Below, piece by piece: positions 49,366 through 52,920 of a stretch of DNA of 52,920 bases. The notes under the pieces are model-generated. The model was not told the origin of the DNA. It searched no databases and saw nothing but the letters and a program-made list of their open reading frames with translations. The stretch is from contig OKRB01000073.1 of assembly GCA_900290245.1 (NCBI GenBank), forward strand, positions 1 through 52,920, written 5' to 3'. Within the stretch, counting starts at the first letter, position 1. Every line of letters begins with the position of its first letter. Source of the DNA: Candidatus Sulfuritelmatomonas gaucii. GTDB lineage: Bacteria > Acidobacteriota > Terriglobia > Terriglobales > Acidobacteriaceae. Made by a program: the position numbers and the translations under genes.

Positions 49366-50443
49366 TGGACTCTCCCTTCAGTGATCCTATTCTGAGTGAT
49401 GCGTCGTCCGCGGCAGCGGGTGCGGCCGGGGGCGCGGGTGATGGAGGTTCGGAAGAAGACGCTTCCGCGCGTTCTGATGCTCCCGGCCTGGTGGTCGTCA
49501 CACTGTCGAGAAACGTTGCCGTCGGCACAAAGAACAGACTACCCGTGGCAGGATGGCTGACGTCGAGCAGGCGGTCGTAGTTGCCGGGCGGGTTGCCGAT
49601 GAACATGTTTTCGAGCATCGTTTCGGTAACGCGAGGCGTGCGGCAGTAGCCGATGAAGTAGGTTCCGAACTCGCCGTGACCAGGGCGGCCGAAGGGCATG
49701 TTGTCGCGCAAGATCTGCAGCTGGCGTCCGTTCTCCTCGATGTTGGTGAGGGCGTTGTGCGCGTAGGTGGGCTTGTCGGTGTCGCTCAGTTCAACGTCAG
49801 AGAGCTTGCGGCGGCCGATGATGTTCTCCTGCGTTTCGGTGGGGAGCGCATTCCACGCCGCCATGTCGTGAAGATATTTCTGCACGATGACGTAGCTGCC
49901 ACCGGAAAAGGCCGGGTCCTCAACGCCGACGATCGCAGCTTCGCGCGCCGAATCGCCTCGCGGATTCTCCGTGCCGTCGACAAAGCCGAGCACATCGCGG
50001 TCGTCGAAATAGCGGAAGCCGTGAACCTCGTCAGCGACCGAGACTACGTTGCCGATGCTCGCCATGATTTGCGTAGCCAGCTCGAAGCAAAGGTCCATTG
50101 TCTTAGCTCGAATGTGGAAGAGAATGTCGCCCGGCGTGGAGACTGCATGGCGACCTGCGGAGCGTATTTCTTTAAACGGGTGTAGCTCGGCGGGGCGAGG
50201 GCTTCCGAAAAGCCTGTCCCAGGCGTCCGATCCGAATCCCGCGATGCAGGTGAGTCCGGCCTCGATGTTGCGGAACTCTACGGCGCGAATCAGGCCGGAG
50301 AGATCCGCGCAGAAAGCGCGGATACGGGTGTACGCGTCTTCGTCCTGACGAATGCACAGCACCAGGAAGATCGCCGACCGCGTGAGCGGGCCGACGACAG
50401 GCTGGGGAAGAACCACTTCATTGAGCTCGCTGGGCGTGTCCAC
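49358..50443 (-). CDS. Dye-decolorizing peroxidase with encapsulin loading peptide
   Basis: About 361 residues. GFVDGTENPRGD gives the distal Asp motif (GxxDG) and YAHNALTNIEENG the probable heme-ligand histidine block; ILRDNMPFG matches type B DyP proteins. After the catalytic domain an Ala/Pro/Ser-rich linker of about 30 residues leads to DDASLRIGSLKGE near the C-terminus, the known encapsulin cargo tag (L-x-I-G-S-L). It uses hydrogen peroxide to oxidise a substrate not yet known. The start is GTG with GAGGT seven bases before it. It overlaps the shell gene. Confidence 0.95.
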   Translation of the reverse strand: MDTPSELNEVVLPQPVVGPLTRSAIFLVLCIRQDEDAYTRIRAFCADLSGLIRAVEFRNIEAGLTCIAGFGSDAWDRLFGSPRPAELHPFKEIRSAGRHAVSTPGDILFHIRAKTMDLCFELATQIMASIGNVVSVADEVHGFRYFDDRDVLGFVDGTENPRGDSAREAAIVGVEDPAFSGGSYVIVQKYLHDMAAWNALPTETQENIIGRRKLSDVELSDTDKPTYAHNALTNIEENGRQLQILRDNMPFGRPGHGEFGTYFIGYCRTPRVTETMLENMFIGNPPGNYDRLLDVSHPATGSLFFVPTATFLDSVTTTRPGASERAEASSSEPPSPAPPAAPAAADDASLRIGSLKGESNE

Positions 50444-50546
50444 TGCTTCGACCTCGATCCGCCTCGGCTTTGATCTGAGTATCGCATTTCGACGGGGCTG
50501 GGGCGTCTCGCCTGCAGCCGGAGCAACGCGGCGGAGACGGCTGCCC

Positions 50547-51905
50547 TTATTCCGCCAGGCTGTCGGCGAGGGAGAGGTGTTCGTCGAGGGCGGCGACGCC
50601 GAGATCGAGTTCTTCTTTGGTGACGATGAGCGGCGGGGCGATGACGAAATGGCTCACAAAGGTCTGGACCGAGACGCCCTGCGCCATCATTTTTGCGGCG
50701 ATCTGATCGACGACGAGCGACTTGCCTTCCACTTTGTCGCGCATGGTGTTGAAGAGCTGCTTCGTTTTGCGATTCTTGACGAGTTCAACGGCAAAGAAGA
50801 GGCCGAGGCCGCGGACGTCGCCGATGGAGGGGTGTTTTTCTTTGAGCTTCAGCAGCTTTTCGCGGAGATAGGGCTCGAGCGAGGCGGCGCGCTCGACGAG
50901 CTTGAGGCGCTGCATCTCCTCGATGGTGGCGATGGCCGGGCCGAGCGTGAGCGGGTGCGCTTCGTAGGTGTGTCCATGCGAAAAGTAGTGGTCTTCAAAG
51001 TAGTCGGCGATCTGGGAGGTGGTGGCACAGAGGCCGAGCGGAACGTAGGCCGAGGTGATGCCCTTGGCGGTGACCAGGATATCGGGCTTAACGTTCCAGT
51101 GGTCGACGGAGAACCACTTTCCGGTGCGGCCCCAGCCGGCCATCACTTCGTCCGCGATGAGAAAAACGCCATGGCGCGAGCAGATTTCGCGCAGGCGCGG
51201 CAGGTATTCGGGCGGGGGAACGAGGACCCCATTGGTGCCGACGACGGGCTCGACGATGATGGCGGCGACGTCACTCTCGTTGCGGATCATGTGTTCGATG
51301 TAGTCGGCGCAGGCGATGTTGCAGGCGGGATAGGTGTGCTTGATAGGGCAGTCGTAGCAGTTGGTCTCAGGCGCAAAGACGACGTCGGCAATTTTGCCCA
51401 CCGGTTCCATGGCCCAGCGGCGGGGATCGCCGGTGGCGGCGATGGAGCCGGCGGTCGATCCGTGATAGGAGCGGTAGCGCGAGATGATCTTGTTCTTGCC
51501 GGTGACCATGCGGGCGATTTTGAAGGCGGCTTCATTGGCCTCGGTGCCGCTGGTGGTGAAGAAGAACTTGGTGATGCCTTCGGGGAGGACTTCGTGGAGT
51601 TTGGCGCTGAGGAGCGCGCGCGACGTAGTGGCGTAACCGGGCGCGGCGTAGCAAAGGTCGCGGGCCTGCTGGGCGATGGCCTCAACGACACGGGGATTCT
51701 TGTGGCCGAGGTTGACGCACATGAGCTGCGAGCTGAAGTCGAGGTAGCGCTTGCCCGCGCCGTCGGTAAACCAGCAGCCTTCCGCATCAGCGATGTGGAG
51801 CGGCTTCCAAGACTTCTGGAAGCGCCAGGTACCGTAGTTCGTTTCGCGGGTGATGGTTGAGATTTGTTCGCTGGTCAACGGCGCGGATGAGGGAGTATCG
51901 ATCAT
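50547..51905 (-). CDS. Class III PLP aminotransferase, possible beta-alanine transaminase
   Basis: About 452 residues. The cofactor lysine is in DILVTAKGITSAYVPLG; FFTTSGTEANEAAFKIAR and ISRYRSYHGST bind the phosphate; LIADEVMAGWGRTGKWF carries the Asp that binds the pyridine ring. The family includes beta-alanine:pyruvate and other omega-amino acid transaminases. Beta-alanine from the pyrimidine genes nearby is a natural substrate, giving malonate semialdehyde; this is an inference from location, and the encapsulin genes lie between. The ATG at 51905 has AGGAGAG about 12 bases before it. Confidence 0.88.
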   Translation of the reverse strand: MIDTPSSAPLTSEQISTITRETNYGTWRFQKSWKPLHIADAEGCWFTDGAGKRYLDFSSQLMCVNLGHKNPRVVEAIAQQARDLCYAAPGYATTSRALLSAKLHEVLPEGITKFFFTTSGTEANEAAFKIARMVTGKNKIISRYRSYHGSTAGSIAATGDPRRWAMEPVGKIADVVFAPETNCYDCPIKHTYPACNIACADYIEHMIRNESDVAAIIVEPVVGTNGVLVPPPEYLPRLREICSRHGVFLIADEVMAGWGRTGKWFSVDHWNVKPDILVTAKGITSAYVPLGLCATTSQIADYFEDHYFSHGHTYEAHPLTLGPAIATIEEMQRLKLVERAASLEPYLREKLLKLKEKHPSIGDVRGLGLFFAVELVKNRKTKQLFNTMRDKVEGKSLVVDQIAAKMMAQGVSVQTFVSHFVIAPPLIVTKEELDLGVAALDEHLSLADSLAE

Positions 51906-51949
51906 GATGGCGGCTCTCCTGCGGGATGGATGAATCGTAACAAAGACAG

Positions 51950-52030
51950 CCATCAGGGGTCAGGGAACAGGGGTCAGAAGAGCAGGGACCGAGGGACCAA
52001 GGGAACGGGGAACAGGGAACAGAAGGAACA
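51950..52030. repeat. Purine tract (CAGGGAACAGGGGTCAG type)
   Basis: Repeats of GGGAACAGGG and AGGGACCAAGGG between the aminotransferase and frataxin genes. It resembles the tracts near 20090 and 45101. Confidence 0.65.
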
Positions 52031-52062
52031 TGGACTACTTGACGGGCTACGGGAGTGAGGGG

Positions 52063-52401
52063 CTAGAGGTGGCTGGAGCCGGGGGCATGATATTCGCTGA
52101 TGAGCCGGTTGACGAGGGTAGCGAGGGTTTCGCCGGTCCTCGGCAGGATGAACTCTTCCATCTTTGAATCCCAATTCAGGTTGAAGCTGGTGGCGAGCGC
52201 GGAGATCGATATCTGACGCATGGGAGCATTGGCCGTGATCACGAAGCGGACAGCCGGATCATCGAAGAGAATGTTCAAGACTCCATCCTGTTCTTTGACT
52301 TCGAAGCCATCAGGGTCCTCCTGCTCGCGTGCCATAAGGTGGCGTTTGAGACTTTCGAGCGCGGTTTCCGCGGCGCGGCGAAACTCCAACTCATCGCTCA
52401 T
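52063..52401 (-). CDS. cyaY: Frataxin homologue CyaY
   Basis: About 112 residues, standard length. The acidic first helix EFRRAAETALESLKRHL, then GVLNILFDDPAVRFVITANAPMRQISIS and SFNLNWDSKMEEFILPRTGETLATLVNRLIS follow the frataxin fold. CyaY binds iron and regulates iron-sulfur cluster assembly on IscU. The usual conserved tryptophan is seen in NLNWDS. It is a single gene. An IscU-like gene lies about 13 kb away at 39052. Confidence 0.85.
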   Translation of the reverse strand: MSDELEFRRAAETALESLKRHLMAREQEDPDGFEVKEQDGVLNILFDDPAVRFVITANAPMRQISISALATSFNLNWDSKMEEFILPRTGETLATLVNRLISEYHAPGSSHL

Positions 52402-52567
52402 GGCCCAAGTGTAGCAAGGGGTGGAAGCAGGGGGATGCGGCAGCGGCGGAGGCGGGTTGGGGTCGAAGTGTACGGAAATTGGACACCGATGGAGGAGGTG
52501 CGCTCAAGTATTTTCTGATTGCGCCGATAGGGATGAGAAGGGGCGGCCTATCCGGGCTGACTTGAAG

Positions 52568-52816
52568 ATGGAACTTGGACCTATTCCCGGAATTCGCGCA
52601 TTGCCTGCGGTGGGGGCGCGGCAGGCGGATGTGAGGAGTCCGGCGATCTTCGACATCGACGCCTCAGCTAGGCCAGGGGACGGTGGCGGCCAGCAAGGCG
52701 GCAGGAAGGCTGCGGGCGCGGAAGAGGATGACGAGTTGAGAGTGGAGGAGGGAGATGAGCTCGGAGCCGAAGCGCTGGAGGACCAACAGAAGGGGAGTAT
52801 CGACACCTTCGCCTAG
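52568..52816 (+). CDS. Possible small acidic protein
   Basis: About 82 residues beginning MELGPIPGIRALPAVG, with FDIDASARPGDGG in the middle and a highly acidic Glu/Asp/Gly stretch (AEEDDELRVEEGDELGAEAL) and IDTFA at the end. Codon third positions are partly protein-like. There is no convincing ribosome binding site and the family is not recognised. It could be a real small gene or a chance frame. Confidence 0.4.
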   Translation: MELGPIPGIRALPAVGARQADVRSPAIFDIDASARPGDGGGQQGGRKAAGAEEDDELRVEEGDELGAEALEDQQKGSIDTFA

Positions 52817-52854
52817 GGCAATTCCGCAGGTGGTGTACCCATCCCGGACGGAAA

Positions 52855-52908
52855 GTGCAACCGCAGATCCTTCGACTCGTCGCTGCGGCGACTCGCTCAG
52901 GATGACGG
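52855..52908. repeat. CTCAGGATGACA tract, right end
   Basis: GTGCAACCGCAGATCCTTCG, a GACTCGTCGCTGCGGCGACT hairpin and CGCTCAGGATGACG. The window ends just after it. Confidence 0.72.
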
Positions 52909-52920
52909 AACAGTTCTAGG

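Overview
The window looks like a chromosome segment of an Acidobacteriota bacterium, probably of the Terriglobia type. This is an inference from high GC, several secreted or membrane proteins of the kind common in that phylum, and intergenic spaces filled with hairpin elements (a palindrome with a GGGGCACCC tail, a double hairpin ending in CGTGCCCTGA, and tracts ending in CTCAGGATGACA). No phage, transposase, rRNA, tRNA or CRISPR array was seen. It reads as a core or regional metabolic segment, not an island.

Layout. 0.4-4.1 kb: a PilZ protein, two small secreted proteins and a degenerate HipA-like kinase. 4.1-10.8 kb (minus strand): an electron-transfer flavoprotein pathway, with acyl-CoA dehydrogenase, an ETF-quinone oxidoreductase fused to a ferredoxin, EtfB and EtfA. 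11-15.8 kb: two parallel membrane redox modules, each with 11 c-type heme motifs and a b-type cytochrome, one as two genes and one as a single fused protein. The acyl-CoA dehydrogenase gene and both cytochrome modules carry an upstream TGTGA-N6-TCAC box of the CRP/FNR type, so one regulator may couple electron input and output. 15.9-17.4 kb: an overlapping pair of envelope genes. 17.8-20.05 kb: a fluoride-resistance operon (cation/proton antiporter, CrcB, DUF190) behind a clear fluoride riboswitch.

20-28.7 kb: a membrane protein, a secreted Met/Pro tandem-repeat protein, a PilZ plus atypical LuxR-type regulator pair, MarR plus YceI, an MFS transporter and a BY-kinase-like protein lacking the Walker A lysine. 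28.8-31.5 kb: an operon of membrane protein, winged-helix regulator, short CreD and UppS, with two near-identical palindromic operators that probably bind the encoded regulator. 31.5-33 kb: a DHA2-type efflux pump.

33.4-41.3 kb: a PaoABC-like molybdenum hydroxylase (Tat-exported 2Fe-2S subunit, molybdopterin subunit, FAD subunit with an extra four-cysteine loop) followed by a b-type cytochrome, a helical protein, an IscU/NifU-like scaffold and, on the opposite strand, MocA-like and XdhC-like cofactor maturation genes. 41.4-48.4 kb: reductive pyrimidine catabolism (beta-ureidopropionase, PreT, PreA, dihydropyrimidinase, NCS1 permease); a class III aminotransferase at 50.5-51.9 kb could take the resulting beta-alanine further. 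Between them lies a two-gene encapsulin nanocompartment: a DyP peroxidase ending in a cargo-loading peptide, overlapping the encapsulin shell gene. A frataxin (CyaY) gene and a possible small acidic ORF close the window.

The most novel-looking items are the split/fused pair of 11-heme cytochrome modules with shared regulatory boxes, the operator pair of the winged-helix/CreD/UppS operon, the Met/Pro repeat protein, and the hairpin family, one copy of which is read as the N-terminus of an enzyme. All family assignments come from reading the sequence; no database search was run.
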